Assembly (NCBI GenBank): GCA_964489735.1 | Contig: CAZBAL010000006.1 | Span: 1-64,000 of the forward strand | Origin: Andreesenia sp964489735 | GTDB taxonomy: Bacteria > Bacillota > Clostridia > Tissierellales > Gottschalkiaceae | Direction: 5' to 3' | Length of the DNA stretch: 64,000 nt | Shown: piece by piece, positions 63,967 to 64,000 of the stretch | How the letters are laid out: each line of letters starts with the position of its first letter | Numbering within the stretch: the stretch's first letter is position 1 | The notes under the pieces: generated by a model | What the model was told of the DNA's origin: nothing | The model's input: only the letters and a program-made list of their open reading frames with translations | Database searches by the model: none | Program-made: the position numbers and the translations under genes

Positions 63967-64000
63967 ATGAGCACAGAACAAATGGGAATGTTCACAGGCA
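63967..64000 (+). CDS. Start of an unidentified gene (cut by the window edge)
   Basis: AAAGGAGC stands seven to eight bases before an ATG that opens MSTEQMGMFTG and runs off the right edge. A TATAAT hexamer at 63891 may belong to its promoter. Eleven codons are too few to assign a product. Confidence 0.5.
   Translation, partial: MSTEQMGMFTG

Noticed and set aside
1..64000. tRNA, rRNA, prophage or transposase genes
   Set aside because: I looked for cloverleaf ends, long conserved RNA blocks and transposase or integrase motifs on both strands and saw none.

Overview
The window is AT-rich chromosomal DNA of a low-GC Gram-positive anaerobe, most likely a member of the Clostridia in the broad sense. 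The evidence is gene content and order: ylmE-sepF-ylmG-ylmH-lspA-rluD-pyrR, yicC-remA-gmk-rpoZ-coaBC-priA-def-fmt-rsmB-rlmN-prpC-prkC-rsgA-rpe-thiN, rpmF/DUF177/plsX/fab, a FabK-type enoyl reductase, SLH-domain surface protein remains, and a selenocysteine formate dehydrogenase. I do not name a species. Almost everything lies on the minus strand. Plus-strand genes are only tmcAL, rpmB, rqcH and a gene fragment at the right edge. No rRNA, tRNA, CRISPR array, phage or insertion sequence was seen.

Layout. 1-7.5 kb: fatty-acid and phospholipid start genes (fabD fragment, fabK, fabH, plsX), an exported polysaccharide deacetylase, rpmF, DUF177 and ackA. 7.7-10.6 kb: tmcAL on plus, then rsmD, coaD and a coiled-coil gene. 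10.8-14.5 kb: a zinc uptake operon (zinT, znuA, znuC, znuB) with a promoter and Fur/Zur-like operator that can be read base by base. 14.5-19.0 kb: moeA-mobB-fdhA. fdhA is one gene of 913 codons with an in-frame TGA (selenocysteine) followed by a bacterial SECIS hairpin. 19.0-19.6 kb: an unusual non-coding stretch with two sets of short repeats upstream of that operon. 19.8-21.3 kb: a broken transcriptional regulator. 21.4-25.6 kb: recG, fakA, asp23. 25.7-43.9 kb: rpmB, then the long conserved housekeeping run up to yicC, with rqcH divergent. 44.2-46.1 kb: an SLH/leucine-rich-repeat surface protein broken by a nonsense codon and a frameshift. 46.5-57.2 kb: pyrR, rluD, lspA, the ylm/sepF division cluster, a HlyD-like protein, gpsA, plsY, der and a DUF512 radical-SAM-like protein. 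57.4-63.8 kb: rnr, then a ddl / membrane-anchored MurF-like ligase / alpha-beta hydrolase cluster, then secG.

How the parts fit. The moeA-mobB-fdhA operon couples molybdenum or tungsten cofactor maturation to the enzyme that needs it; the selenocysteine machinery and electron-transfer partners must be elsewhere. The zinc operon brings two metal-binding lipoproteins together with one ABC transporter, and its ZnuA carries an unusual inserted segment with a duplicated GHxH motif. ackA and tmcAL are divergent and both act on acetate. The ddl/murF/hydrolase trio is the most interesting functional puzzle: the MurF-like ligase has lost the usual N-terminal UDP-substrate domain and has membrane helices instead.

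TTG start codons behind strong Shine-Dalgarno sequences are common here (about ten genes), so several starts given below differ from the longest open frame.
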